From: Salegentibacter agarivorans
GTDB lineage: Bacteria > Bacteroidota > Bacteroidia > Flavobacteriales > Flavobacteriaceae
Assembly (NCBI RefSeq): GCF_900113135.1
Contig: NZ_FOOH01000001.1
Coordinates: 416,295-480,294, forward strand
Length of the DNA stretch: 64,000 bases
Direction: 5' to 3'
Shown: positions 9,054 to 18,742 of the stretch, piece by piece
How the letters are laid out: the number at the start of each line of letters is the position of its first letter
Position numbering within the stretch: position 1 is the first letter of the stretch
The notes under the pieces: generated by a model
Database searches by the model: none
Told to the model about the DNA's origin: nothing
Seen by the model: only the letters and a program-made list of their open reading frames with translations
Translations under genes and position numbers: made by a program

Positions 9054-11300
9054 ATGGGAAAAAATGGCAATTTTAATTTCAGGGAAAAGGTAGATCAGGC
9101 TGCTTTAAGCAAACCCTTATTCTCCCGAATGGATAAAGATATTCCTTCCAGTATTGTAGTGTTTCTTGTAGCCCTTCCTTTGTGCCTTGGAATAGCACTT
9201 GCAAGCGGTGCCCCTTTGGTTTCCGGATTAATATCGGGAATTATTGGTGGAATTGTAATAGGAAGCGTAAGCCATTCATCGGTAAGTGTTAGTGGTCCTG
9301 CTGCCAGTTTAACTGCGGTGGTTTTAGCTTCTATAGCTTCTCTTGGGTGTTTTGATGTGTTCTTAATGGCGGTTGTTCTTGGTGGAATTTTTCAGTTTAT
9401 CCTGGGAATTCTTAAAGCCGGACTTATAGCCGATTATATGCCTTCCAATATTATTAAAGGCCTACTTGCAGCGATTGGAATTATTTTAATCATCGCTCAG
9501 CTTCCTTATGCCGTTGGATTCATTCAAGATTCAGGAGCAAATTTTGGAGCACGAGATAACCTTCTGGAACAGGCTATTGCTATGTTTAAAAACTTTTTTT
9601 ACTCTCTGCACCCCGGCGCAGTAGTTTTGTCTATAATTTCACTAGCAATCATTATTTTCTGGGAGAAAAGTCCGCTTAAGAATTTTAAACTTTTGCCGCC
9701 TTCCTTAATTGTGGTAATTCTTGGCGTATTTTTAAATTTACTTTTCAAGTATATAGCTCCCGTACTCCATTTAAGTGAAAAATACCTGGTGAATATTCCA
9801 AAAATAGATCGTGTAAGCGAACTTGTAACTTTCCCAGATTTCAATTCTATCACTAACCCTGAAGTTTGGGGTGTTGCAATTACAATAACACTTATCGCCT
9901 CTATAGCCAGTTTATTGGCCATTGAAGCTGCAGATGAAATAGATCCGCATAAGCGGAAAACGCCTCCAAACCGGGAATTGGTAGCCCAGGGAATTGGAAA
10001 TACAATAGCCGGATTAGTAGGAGGTATTCCGTTAACATCAGTAATTGTGCGAAGCTCGGTAAATATTAATGCCGGGGCCGAAACCAAGCTTTCCACAATT
10101 TTACACGGAATTTTCCTGCTTTTAAGCGTTTTGTTTTTAAGTTCCATTTTAAACCTTATTCCGCTCTCCAGCCTTGCGGTAATTTTATTGGTAGTGGGTT
10201 ATAAACTGGCCTCCTGGGATGTAATTAGCACGATGTATAAAAAGGGATGGAACCAATTTATTCCTTTTGTTGTGACCGTTGTGGCTATTATTTTAACCGA
10301 TTTATTAATCGGGATTTTTATTGGGTCCCTGGTGAGTATTTTCTTTTTACTGCGCAGTAATTATCACAACGCATTTTTTATTGAAAATACTAAAATATTT
10401 AAAGGAGAAACCATAAGATTAGAGCTTTCTAACGAAGTTTCATTTTTTAATAAAGCTTCAATTAAAAACAGTTTATGGAATGTGCCGCAGAATTCTAACG
10501 TGATTATTGATGCTACTTTTTCCAGTTATATAGATCACGATATACTGGAGATCTTTGAAGATTTTAAAACCACTTTTGCAGAAGAAAATAATATTAACGT
10601 AAGTATTATTGGCCTTAAAGATAAATATTCTGCAGGGAAAGAATTAGATTTTGTTCGGGAGGATATTGAAGAATCTAAAGAAAGATCTACACCGCAGGAA
10701 ATCCTGGATTATTTAAAGGAGGGAAATTCAAGATACGTAGATGGAAAATTGGTTTCCAGACGACTTCGGAATAAAGAATTAATGGATTTTATCAATTCGC
10801 CGCCACTTGCTACTGTAGTAAACTGCATAGATTTAAGGGAGCCTTTAAATGTTATGATGAATACCGGGATTGGAGATTTAATTCCCATTAGAGCCGCCGG
10901 TAATCTTGTAGATAGTCATATTATTAAGAGTATTGAAATTGCCTGTAAACAGCAGGGCTCACGTTTTATACTTCTTATGGGAAATTCGTCGAATAAAATT
11001 TACCTGGAAGCTTTAAATGAATATATGAAAAACGGATATCAAAATCCCGATTCCCTTATAGCTGAAGCATTAAAAGCGAAACAAATCCCGGCTAAATTTG
11101 AAGAAAAAGATTTATATACTTATGCCGATCTTATCACACGCTGGAGTGTAAAAGAATCACAAAAGCGTATTATAAAAGAAAATCCATATTTAAGGGAACG
11201 AATATCACAGGGTAAATTAGGACTCGCCACTGCATTCTTTAACCGGGAAAACGGAAAAATTGAATTCTCTGAATTATATGATTCTGCAACAGTTTCCTAA
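9054..11300 (+). CDS. SulP-family anion transporter with STAS and carbonic-anhydrase-like C-terminal domain
   Basis: The 748-residue protein has three parts. Residues about 20-440 form the multi-spanning SulP core (SIVVFLVALPLCLGIALASG start, SVSGPAASLTA). A STAS domain follows (about 455-545). Residues about 560-748 resemble a beta-carbonic anhydrase. Family members carry sulfate or bicarbonate, and SulP-carbonic anhydrase fusions are known, suggesting bicarbonate uptake. In the anhydrase part C591, D593 and R595 of the CxDxR motif remain (NCIDLRE), but the GHxxCG zinc motif reads GNSSNK at 643-648, so H and C are lost. The domain is therefore unlikely to be a working hydratase and may be regulatory. 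The gene overlaps the convergent antiporter gene by 4 bp. Confidence 0.9.
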   Translation: MGKNGNFNFREKVDQAALSKPLFSRMDKDIPSSIVVFLVALPLCLGIALASGAPLVSGLISGIIGGIVIGSVSHSSVSVSGPAASLTAVVLASIASLGCFDVFLMAVVLGGIFQFILGILKAGLIADYMPSNIIKGLLAAIGIILIIAQLPYAVGFIQDSGANFGARDNLLEQAIAMFKNFFYSLHPGAVVLSIISLAIIIFWEKSPLKNFKLLPPSLIVVILGVFLNLLFKYIAPVLHLSEKYLVNIPKIDRVSELVTFPDFNSITNPEVWGVAITITLIASIASLLAIEAADEIDPHKRKTPPNRELVAQGIGNTIAGLVGGIPLTSVIVRSSVNINAGAETKLSTILHGIFLLLSVLFLSSILNLIPLSSLAVILLVVGYKLASWDVISTMYKKGWNQFIPFVVTVVAIILTDLLIGIFIGSLVSIFFLLRSNYHNAFFIENTKIFKGETIRLELSNEVSFFNKASIKNSLWNVPQNSNVIIDATFSSYIDHDILEIFEDFKTTFAEENNINVSIIGLKDKYSAGKELDFVREDIEESKERSTPQEILDYLKEGNSRYVDGKLVSRRLRNKELMDFINSPPLATVVNCIDLREPLNVMMNTGIGDLIPIRAAGNLVDSHIIKSIEIACKQQGSRFILLMGNSSNKIYLEALNEYMKNGYQNPDSLIAEALKAKQIPAKFEEKDLYTYADLITRWSVKESQKRIIKENPYLRERISQGKLGLATAFFNRENGKIEFSELYDSATVS

Positions 11301-13300
11301 TATGAAAGCGCTTCGTTTAGCCTGTTAATATTTAACGGATTTCCAAAAATATATAATAAGTCTCCTTGTTTAATTTTAGTGTCCGGGAGAATTTCAGTAA
11401 TGTATTGAGTATCTCTTTTTATGGCCAGTACAGTAACTCTAAAGTTCTTACCAATTCCGGAAGTTTGAATACTTTTTCCAACAATATCCCTGTTATTCTG
11501 CTGCACACTTAAGGTTACAATTTCCCGGTTTGGAATATGTAAATGCTGTAACGAAGGTTTATGCGGCCTTCCTTTTACTGAAGTTAACATCTCATAATCT
11601 GACGAACGAATACTGGCAGTAAAATCCATTATCTCGTTATAAGGCACCAGGTATTTTTTAAGCACCCGGTTAAAGATTTCTATAGAAGTCTCAAATTCTT
11701 CTGGAATTACTTCATCGGCTCCCAGTTTAATATTTTCTTCAATCTCCCTAACATAACGAGTTCTTACAATAATAAAAGCTGTTTTAGAATATAAACGTAC
11801 GTTACTAATAATCTTTTTTGTAGCTCCCGGGTCAGAAATTGCAATAACAATAACCCTTGCTTCCTGGACGTGAAGATGTTTTAGAATTAAGGAGTTGGTT
11901 GCATCTCCAAAAATAATAGGTTCATTATTATTTTTCGCCTTTTTAAAAGTTACAGGATCGGTATCTAAGATAACATAAGGAATTTCAGCGTTTCGGGCGG
12001 CTTTCGCAATATTTTCACCATTAATTCCGTAGCCAATAATAATTAAATGATCGTCCAGTTTCTTAGGTTCATCGGTTTCTTCAGTAGTCTTAAGTTTATT
12101 TAAACTTTCCAGTCTATGCCTTACGGATGAAGGCACCCTGGCCTTAAGTATTGAATAAGTAATCTTTGGCGCCGCTGCAATTAGAAAAGGGGTAAGCCCC
12201 ATAGTAATTATTGAAATCGCTAAAAAATATTGATAAACACTATTTGGTATAATATTATTATCTAAACCAACTCCAGAAAGCAATAAGGAGAATTCACCTA
12301 CCTGAAATAAACTGAATAAACTTAATAAAACTGTTCTTGGCGGATATTTCAGCAATAAAACCGTAGCACCAACTACCAGCATTTTTAAAAATACAACTCC
12401 AATAACCAATAGAAGAATCATCAAAATATTATTGATAAAAAATTCTAAATTCAGGAGAGAACCAACCGAGATAAAAAAGAAACTGATAAAAATCTCTCTA
12501 AATGGCAAAACGTTTACTGTAGCCTGGTGGCTGTATTCAGATTCAGAAATAATAAGTCCTGCGAAAAAGGCACCTAAAGCAAGAGATAGGCCTACAGAAG
12601 AGGTGAGCCAGGCAATGGCAAAACAAAAAACTACAGTGGTTAATATAAAAAGCTCTTTGCTTTTTGTTTTAACCACCATACTAAAAATTCTGGGTACAAT
12701 ATATCGCGCCAGTAAATAAATAACCACGCCAACACCAACAATTTTAAGAATAAGAATTAAGAGGGTAGTAAGGAGATCGCCGCCATCACCGGCTAATATT
12801 GGGGTGAGCAACATCATGGGAACTACAATTATATCCTGGAAAATTAAAATTCCAAGCGCAACCCGGCCGTGCGGTGCGGTAATTTCTCCACGTTCCTGGA
12901 TGAGTTTTAAAACTATTGCGGTACTACTTAAAGAGAACAAAAACCCTAGAAAAACTGCCGAATTTAAAGGTAAACCGAAAAAATAAGCAACGATTGTAGT
13001 GAATAGAATTGTGCCACCTACCTGGAGCCCGCCGCCAATTAAGACGGTGTTTTTCATAGAAATAAGCTCTTTTATAGAGAGCTCAATTCCAATAACAAAA
13101 AGCAGGAAAATAATACCAATTTCTGATAGTAATTCTACCTCGTGAGAAGAACTTATAAGGTTAAAGGCATGTGGACCTGCAATTATACCAGCGAGAAGAA
13201 ACCCCAGGATTGATGGCACTTTTATCTTTTGAAATAAAAGAATTATCAAAATTGAGAGTCCCAGGATAATAACAATATCCTGTAAAATAGGAATTTCCAT
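11297..13300 (-). CDS. Kef-type (CPA2) cation/proton antiporter with TrkA-N and TrkA-C domains
   Basis: The 667-residue protein has about 12 membrane segments in residues 1-390 (Na+/H+ exchanger fold), then a Rossmann TrkA-N domain beginning at LIIIGYGINGENIA near residue 415, and a C-terminal TrkA-C/RCK_C domain (about 580-667). This is the usual order for Kef/YbaL-type potassium or sodium antiporters of the inner membrane; the TrkA-N part binds nucleotide and gates transport. The ion is not evident from sequence. It converges on the SulP gene with a 4-bp overlap of stop regions, so ion and anion transport genes are neighbours but not cotranscribed. Confidence 0.9.
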   Translation of the reverse strand: MEIPILQDIVIILGLSILIILLFQKIKVPSILGFLLAGIIAGPHAFNLISSSHEVELLSEIGIIFLLFVIGIELSIKELISMKNTVLIGGGLQVGGTILFTTIVAYFFGLPLNSAVFLGFLFSLSSTAIVLKLIQERGEITAPHGRVALGILIFQDIIVVPMMLLTPILAGDGGDLLTTLLILILKIVGVGVVIYLLARYIVPRIFSMVVKTKSKELFILTTVVFCFAIAWLTSSVGLSLALGAFFAGLIISESEYSHQATVNVLPFREIFISFFFISVGSLLNLEFFINNILMILLLVIGVVFLKMLVVGATVLLLKYPPRTVLLSLFSLFQVGEFSLLLSGVGLDNNIIPNSVYQYFLAISIITMGLTPFLIAAAPKITYSILKARVPSSVRHRLESLNKLKTTEETDEPKKLDDHLIIIGYGINGENIAKAARNAEIPYVILDTDPVTFKKAKNNNEPIIFGDATNSLILKHLHVQEARVIVIAISDPGATKKIISNVRLYSKTAFIIVRTRYVREIEENIKLGADEVIPEEFETSIEIFNRVLKKYLVPYNEIMDFTASIRSSDYEMLTSVKGRPHKPSLQHLHIPNREIVTLSVQQNNRDIVGKSIQTSGIGKNFRVTVLAIKRDTQYITEILPDTKIKQGDLLYIFGNPLNINRLNEALSY

Positions 13301-13361
13301 AAATTAATCTTCAAGTTGGTTAGGTCTTCCAATTTAAAAGATAAAACCCGATTATGGAAAT

Positions 13362-13388
13362 AAAAAAGCGGCGGGAATTCCCGCCGCT
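13362..13388 (-). terminator. Rho-independent terminator after the M61 peptidase
   Basis: On the minus strand a perfect GC-rich stem (AGCGGCGGGA with TCCCGCCGCT, 13367-13388) is followed by six T residues. It lies 23 bp after the peptidase stop codon. Confidence 0.9.
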
Positions 13389-13411
13389 GAAAATACTTAA
13401 ATTAAAATCTA

Positions 13412-15277
13412 TTAACCTTTTAACCAAGCATTTCTAAGTTTTACTTCTTTGCTACTTTCAGGCAGATCTTTTTCGGTTATTGTAGTATCGGTATCAGTGG
13501 GTTGGGCAGTAGTAGCTGTAAGTTCTACCTCTTCGCCGTCTCGCATTACTACAAAACTCACTTCTTCACCTTCTTCCCAGGATTCAGCTTTCATAATTAG
13601 ATTATAAACATTCTGAATATTATATTCTTCGCCGTTTACCGTTTTGATTATATCGCCACCTTTTACACCAAGTTCCTGTAAAAACGAGTTGAACTGAATA
13701 TTTTCTCTGAAAAACAATTCACCTTTAGCAGGATCACCATCTATATAAGGGGTTTGCCCTTTAATAAAATAGCCGGTATTAATTTCGGTTTCACTTTCTT
13801 CAAGTCCTACTTTGGTAAAAAAATCGTTGTAGGGAATTGGTGTTGTTCCGCTAACATAGGTTTCCAGGAAAGTTCTAATTTCAGGATAAGTAAGTTCAAC
13901 AATATCATCAAATAATTCTTCATCTTCAAAAGGCTTGTCCATTCCATATCTATCGCTAAGGGCTTTCATAAGATCCAGAATTCCCATTTCGCCATCGCTT
14001 AATTCCCTTAACCGAATATCTAAAGCCATTCCAATTAAGGCTCCTTTTTGATATACGTTGTAATAACTGTCTTTATAAGGATCTTCCAGAATGTTTTGGC
14101 TCATTTCGGTAAATGGCATTGTGTCGTCAAACTGTTGCGCCGATTTTATTTTATCTGAAATTCTATCGTAAAAATCCTGTTTCTCTATAAGCTCCTGGTT
14201 TATTTGGAAAAGGTTCGCAAAATATTCGGTTACCCCTTCATACATCCATAAATGCTGAGACATTTTAGGATCGTTATAATCAAAATAATGAACTTCTTTT
14301 GAATGAACATTTAAGGGAGTAAGTATGTGGAAAAATTCGTGAGAAACCACATCGGTCATTGTTTTTTGTAATTGTTCAGGCTGCATAGCTTCGGGAAGTA
14401 CAACTACCGTAGAAGTGTGATGTTCTAAAGCACCAAAACCACGTGCATCTTGTTTTTCGCTATCTGAAAGATATAACAGAATTGCATACTTGCCGGTGTT
14501 ATCTACTTCTCCTAAAAAGCGTTTTTGTGCGCTAATCATCTCTTCAATTCCCGGTTTTATACTTTCTGAAGTATATTTTTCATTTGGAGAATATACATTA
14601 ATGAGCACCTCCATACCTTCTACCATAAAACTAGTGGTATCTGGTTTAGCATACATAATTGGGTTGTCTATAACTTCAAAATATCGGCCCAGAGAATAAA
14701 TATCTTCTTTAAATGCCATATCTTCTGAGGCAGCAACCGTTTTGCTTAAAGCTGTACCGGGAATTAAACCTTGTGGTCTTTTAATTAGAAGCCGGTAAGG
14801 TTCTTCCTGTTTATTTTCAAAATAACCTACAAATCCGTGGAGGTTAAGCATAAAATTTTCACCTGCTTCAATATTGGTTCCCGAGGGCGAGAAAACACCT
14901 TCTTCGTCTTCAATATCATAAGTATCGTTAACCTGATAGCTTACTTTGTCTAAATTTTCAGCGTTTGGAATATTCCAGGAATTATCGTCAATTTTTTCAA
15001 ATTCCAGTTCATTTCCATCGTAATCCAGCGCTTTAAAATTTTCGATAAATTTTCCGTAATTATCTGTAGAGTAGGTGCCGGGCACCGTTTTAGGAATATA
15101 AAAAGTAGTATTGTCACTAGTAAACCTATCGGGATCAACGCTCACCGAAACTTTGTCTTCTTCAACATTTACAAGATCTATGCTTGCAATTACGGGTTGA
15201 TTTTCTTTTGAGGTTTGCGTGGTTTTACAACTATATAGGGCGCCAATAAAGGCCAGAGTGTAAATAGCTTTTTTCAT
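13412..15277 (-). CDS. M61-family metallopeptidase lipoprotein with PDZ domain
   Basis: The 621-residue protein starts with a lipoprotein signal (MKKAIYTLAFIGALYSC), so it is probably anchored to a membrane and faces the periplasm. The zinc site HEFFH sits in VVSHEFFHILTPLNVHS near residue 317, and EGVTEYFANL supplies the third ligand Glu downstream. A PDZ domain (about 525-595; GVKGGDIIKTVNGE) follows the catalytic part. Relatives are glycyl aminopeptidases. All zinc ligands are present, so it is probably active. A strong terminator follows it. Confidence 0.9.
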   Translation of the reverse strand: MKKAIYTLAFIGALYSCKTTQTSKENQPVIASIDLVNVEEDKVSVSVDPDRFTSDNTTFYIPKTVPGTYSTDNYGKFIENFKALDYDGNELEFEKIDDNSWNIPNAENLDKVSYQVNDTYDIEDEEGVFSPSGTNIEAGENFMLNLHGFVGYFENKQEEPYRLLIKRPQGLIPGTALSKTVAASEDMAFKEDIYSLGRYFEVIDNPIMYAKPDTTSFMVEGMEVLINVYSPNEKYTSESIKPGIEEMISAQKRFLGEVDNTGKYAILLYLSDSEKQDARGFGALEHHTSTVVVLPEAMQPEQLQKTMTDVVSHEFFHILTPLNVHSKEVHYFDYNDPKMSQHLWMYEGVTEYFANLFQINQELIEKQDFYDRISDKIKSAQQFDDTMPFTEMSQNILEDPYKDSYYNVYQKGALIGMALDIRLRELSDGEMGILDLMKALSDRYGMDKPFEDEELFDDIVELTYPEIRTFLETYVSGTTPIPYNDFFTKVGLEESETEINTGYFIKGQTPYIDGDPAKGELFFRENIQFNSFLQELGVKGGDIIKTVNGEEYNIQNVYNLIMKAESWEEGEEVSFVVMRDGEEVELTATTAQPTDTDTTITEKDLPESSKEVKLRNAWLKG

Positions 15278-15371
15278 TGATAAACGTTTCTTTTTTTATA
15301 AGACTCAAGAAGTGCGTAAAAGTTACATTTATAAAAGAAAAAATTTTGTTTTTATAAAAATTGAGCATAAA

Positions 15372-15398
15372 AAAACCGCTGAATTTCTCAGCGGTTTT
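15372..15398 (-). terminator. Rho-independent terminator after proA
   Basis: The stem AAAACCGCTGA/TCAGCGGTTTT has a 5-nt loop and A/T tracts on both sides, so it can work in either direction. It is 22 bp after the proA stop and closes the proCBA operon; a bidirectional effect on antisense reading is possible. Confidence 0.85.
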
Positions 15399-15420
15399 AA
15401 AGCTTATTTTAGAGAAAAAA

Positions 15421-16620
15421 CTACTCTCTAATATGGCCTTCTCCTAATACATAGTATTTATTAGTAACCAATTGTTTTAAACCAAGTGGCCCACGGTGGT
15501 GAAGTTTATCGGTACTAATAGCGAGCTCTGCACCAACTCCCATTTGGCCACCATCTGTAAATCTAGTAGAAGCGTTGTGGTACACAGCGGCACTGTCTAC
15601 CTGCTCCATAAAGTTGGCGGCTTCTTTCTTATCATCAGTGATAATCACAGCTGAATGTCCTCCTGAATATTTATTGATTTTATCCATTGCGGCGTCGTTA
15701 CCATCAATAGCACCAAGTACAATTCTCATGGCCAGGAATTCTTCATACCAGGTATCTTCAGATGGTATTTTTTCTTCATTTGGAAGTATCTTAGCGATAT
15801 CATCGTCTACCTGAATATGTACTTTATTCTCTGTGAACATATCATACAATTCTTTTACTCTTTTTTCAAAGTCTGGTAGGTTTTTATCAACTAATACCTT
15901 ATCTAATGCATTACATCCTGAAATCTTATCGATTTTAGCATTTAACATTACTTTTTTAGCGGTATCAAAATTGGCATTCTTAGAAACATAAAGGAAATTA
16001 TTTCCTCGTCCGCTAACTAAAACTGCACCTGTAGAATGTTCTTTTACAAAAGCAATAAGCTTTTCTCCACCTCTTGGAACTACTAAATCTATATGTTGTG
16101 GCGGATTTTTAAGGAACTCCTGGGTTTCGGTTCTATTCATTTGTAATAGCTCGATCCAGTCTTTTTCCAAACCGTTTTCCTGAAGCGCTTCGTGCCAGCA
16201 TTCCTCAAGAATTCTATTAGAATGGTTTGCTTCTTTTCCACCTTTTAAATAGATCTTGTTATTTGCTTTAAAAGCAAGTACAGCGGCTTCAATTGTAACA
16301 TCGGGACGGGATTCATAGATAATCATGATCGTTCCGAATGGTGCGGTTTTGTTGGTAATATCTAAACCGGTATCCAATCTTCTATGCTCTATAGTTTGGC
16401 CTACAGGATCTTCCTGGTCCATAACTTCTTTTACAGAGCGTATCATATCGTCTACCTTGGCATTGTTTACTACCAATCTATCACGCATAGCCTGGTCTCC
16501 TTCGCCAAAAGCGTCAAGATCTTTTTTATTTGCGGCTACTATTTCCTCACGTCTTTTATCCAAAATATTAATCATGGATTGCAAAACGTTATTTTTGGTT
16601 TTAGAATCTAATAATTTCAT
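15421..16620 (-). CDS. proA: Glutamate-5-semialdehyde dehydrogenase (gamma-glutamyl phosphate reductase)
   Basis: The 399-residue cytoplasmic enzyme reduces gamma-glutamyl phosphate with NADPH, the second step of proline synthesis. Family markers are FGTIMIIYESRPDVTIEAA, LKGGKEANHSN, and the catalytic-cysteine region KISGCNALDKVLV. Length is typical. It is the last gene of a leftward proC-proB-proA set; the gap to proB is 45 bp. Confidence 0.96.
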   Translation of the reverse strand: MKLLDSKTKNNVLQSMINILDKRREEIVAANKKDLDAFGEGDQAMRDRLVVNNAKVDDMIRSVKEVMDQEDPVGQTIEHRRLDTGLDITNKTAPFGTIMIIYESRPDVTIEAAVLAFKANNKIYLKGGKEANHSNRILEECWHEALQENGLEKDWIELLQMNRTETQEFLKNPPQHIDLVVPRGGEKLIAFVKEHSTGAVLVSGRGNNFLYVSKNANFDTAKKVMLNAKIDKISGCNALDKVLVDKNLPDFEKRVKELYDMFTENKVHIQVDDDIAKILPNEEKIPSEDTWYEEFLAMRIVLGAIDGNDAAMDKINKYSGGHSAVIITDDKKEAANFMEQVDSAAVYHNASTRFTDGGQMGVGAELAISTDKLHHRGPLGLKQLVTNKYYVLGEGHIRE

Positions 16621-16665
16621 TATTCGATTTATTTTTAGTTTGATTAAACTTCAATTTTTATTTTT

Positions 16666-17436
16666 CTATGCGGTAAACTTTGTACCTACCGGTTTACCTG
16701 CTACGATATCCAGAATTACATTTTTCTGTTTACCGTTTGCGATATAAGTGGTAATGTTTTTAGCAGCGGTACCTTTGGCAATCTTAATTTTAGACTCCAT
16801 ACCACCACGGCCTTCACCTTCGCCTTTTCCAGATTCCTGTACGTATTTTTCTACGTTTTCATCAACCGTAACTTTGTTAAGTTTTTCTGATTCATCGTCC
16901 TCTGGATGGCCGGTATATAATCCATCTGTATCACTTAAAATAATTAAGGCATCAGCATTAATTAATTCAGCAACAAGGCTTGCAAGTTCATCATTATCAG
17001 AGAACATAGACATTGTTACCGATACTGCATCATCTTCATTAGCAATAGGGATAATTCCTTCAGATAATAAAGATTCGTAACAGTTAATCATATTTTCGCG
17101 GTGAATACCCGGGCTAAAATCTCTTTTAGTTGCCAGTACCTGTGCACAGCGCATTCCAAAATCGTGGAAGATACTATAGTAGTGACGCATCATACGTGGT
17201 TGGCCCACTGCAGAAAATACCTGTCTTCTTTTTGAGGCATCTTCAATATCTACATCTCCAAGAACTTCTTTTCCGGCAATTGCCGATCCTGAAGAAACGA
17301 GAACTACCATTACATCCTCTTCATATAGTGTAGCTATTTGTTCTACAAGATGTTTTAGTACAGGGCCTAAAATCCTGTTATCTTTATTGGTCATTACATT
17401 GGTCCCGACCTTAACTACGATTCTCTTTTTTTCCAT
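16666..17436 (-). CDS. proB: Glutamate 5-kinase, short form without PUA domain
   Basis: The 256-residue amino-acid kinase makes gamma-glutamyl phosphate. It opens with VVKVGTNVMT, has LVSSGSAIAGKEVL in the nucleotide site and GEGRGGMESKIKIAK near the C-terminal end of the kinase fold. E. coli ProB is about 110 residues longer because of a C-terminal PUA domain, which is absent here; the short form is known in several phyla, so this is not a truncation. It lies between proC and proA. Confidence 0.95.
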   Translation of the reverse strand: MEKKRIVVKVGTNVMTNKDNRILGPVLKHLVEQIATLYEEDVMVVLVSSGSAIAGKEVLGDVDIEDASKRRQVFSAVGQPRMMRHYYSIFHDFGMRCAQVLATKRDFSPGIHRENMINCYESLLSEGIIPIANEDDAVSVTMSMFSDNDELASLVAELINADALIILSDTDGLYTGHPEDDESEKLNKVTVDENVEKYVQESGKGEGEGRGGMESKIKIAKGTAAKNITTYIANGKQKNVILDIVAGKPVGTKFTA

Positions 17437-17476
17437 TTTATAAAGTTATATTTAAACTTCCTTTTTTAGATTTAGA

Positions 17477-18280
17477 TTACTCTTTTCCCAGTTCTACAGC
17501 TCTGTCAAATGCCGCGTAAGCCGCATCTTTAATTAATTCTTCAACGTTATTATCGTCCATAGAATCTAAAGCTGCACGGGTTGTCCCTCCCTTAGAAGCA
17601 ACGCGCTCCATCCAGGTGCTGGCCGACAGATCTGATTCGTTAAAAAGTTTTACGGCACCTTCAAATGTTTGGCTGACCAAAACCTTAGAGTCGTTCTTGG
17701 AAAAGCCCATTTTTAATGCTGCTTCCATCATAGAATTCATAAAATAGAATACATAAGCCGGCCCGCTTCCTGAAATTCCTGTAGAAGCATCTATAAATTT
17801 TTCTGTTTCTACATGAATTGATGCTCCCGTGGTGTCTAATAAATTTCTAACCATAAGAAGTTCTACCCGAGAGATTTCTTTTGCTTCGGTAAACGAGGTA
17901 ACTCCTTTTCCTACCTGTGCAGGAAGGTTAGGCATTGAACGCACAACTTTTTTCACGTTTAAACCTTGTTGTATTTTATCTATAGTAACGCCGGCCATTA
18001 AAGAGACAAATATTTGCTGGTCGTTTACTAAAGGTTTTATTTCCTCAAATAAATCATCACAGTGATAGGGTTTTACAGCAAGGAATACGATGTCTGCCTT
18101 TGGTAAGCATTCTTCAATATCATCGTATACATCAAAATGGTCTACTTTGCTAAGTGTAGTTATTATTTCAGCCGATTTATCAAAAATCATTAGATTTCGG
18201 TGATTAAGTAAACTAGACTTCGCCATTCCTTCGGCGTAAGTAAGTCCCATATTTCCTGCTCCAATTACTAATACTTTCAT
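17477..18280 (-). CDS. proC: Pyrroline-5-carboxylate reductase
   Basis: The 267-residue enzyme reduces pyrroline-5-carboxylate to proline with NAD(P)H, the last step of the pathway. The Rossmann motif GAGNMGLTYAEG is at residues 7-18, and the family signature GISGSGPAYVFYFMNSMMEAA and KGGTTRAALDSM are intact. It is the first gene of the proC-proB-proA operon (40 bp to proB), which therefore holds the whole route from glutamate to proline. Confidence 0.96.
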   Translation of the reverse strand: MKVLVIGAGNMGLTYAEGMAKSSLLNHRNLMIFDKSAEIITTLSKVDHFDVYDDIEECLPKADIVFLAVKPYHCDDLFEEIKPLVNDQQIFVSLMAGVTIDKIQQGLNVKKVVRSMPNLPAQVGKGVTSFTEAKEISRVELLMVRNLLDTTGASIHVETEKFIDASTGISGSGPAYVFYFMNSMMEAALKMGFSKNDSKVLVSQTFEGAVKLFNESDLSASTWMERVASKGGTTRAALDSMDDNNVEELIKDAAYAAFDRAVELGKE

Positions 18281-18742
18281 TCTTTATTTTTTGGTTAATT
18301 AATTTATTTCAACTTTTAGACTTTCAAGTCTGGGCCATTAAGAACAAAGACCATGCAATGTTTCCCAATAAAACCGTACTTGCCTGCCAAAAGCAAGGAT
18401 TAAATTAATTTATTTTGACCGTAACTAATAAAATATTAGGTTAAACTAATCTAAAAACAGCTGTTTTCAGAGGTTTTTAAATAAACTTGGATGGTGCTTA
18501 AGCCTTATAATTAGGTAGATCGAAGACCTTTTATTATTAGCTTTTGAGATAATAAAGATTATGAAAAACGTTAAGAATTATTGAATTTAGGAAGTTTTAC
18601 TTATGCCTTTAGCTGAAAATGGAATAAAACCTAAATTTTTATTTAAATTTTATTCCATTAAAAAACTGCCATTTTTACTGCCATTATTGCAGAAAAAAGG
18701 TGCTAAATTGAACGAAAAGGTTTTCGTTGAGTTTTTGTGAAT
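18281..18742. other. Non-coding gap upstream of proC
   Basis: No credible gene is visible in these 462 bp. A 12-bp perfect inverted repeat (AATGGAATAAAA at 18618-18629 with TTTTATTCCATT at 18648-18659) lies before the end of the RNase-like gene and could act as a weak terminator. Two near-identical short direct repeats (ACTGCCATTTTT / ACTGCCATTATT) follow at about 18665-18690. The proC promoter should lie in the left part, but I see no clear TAnnTTTG box. Confidence 0.5.

Noticed and set aside
9599..10147. 182-codon open frame on the minus strand inside the SulP gene
   Set aside because: It lies wholly inside a strongly supported gene, and its translation has no recognisable domain; it is an antisense shadow.
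16325..16747. 140-codon plus-strand frame across the proB/proA junction
   Set aside because: It runs antisense through two well-supported genes and has no family features.
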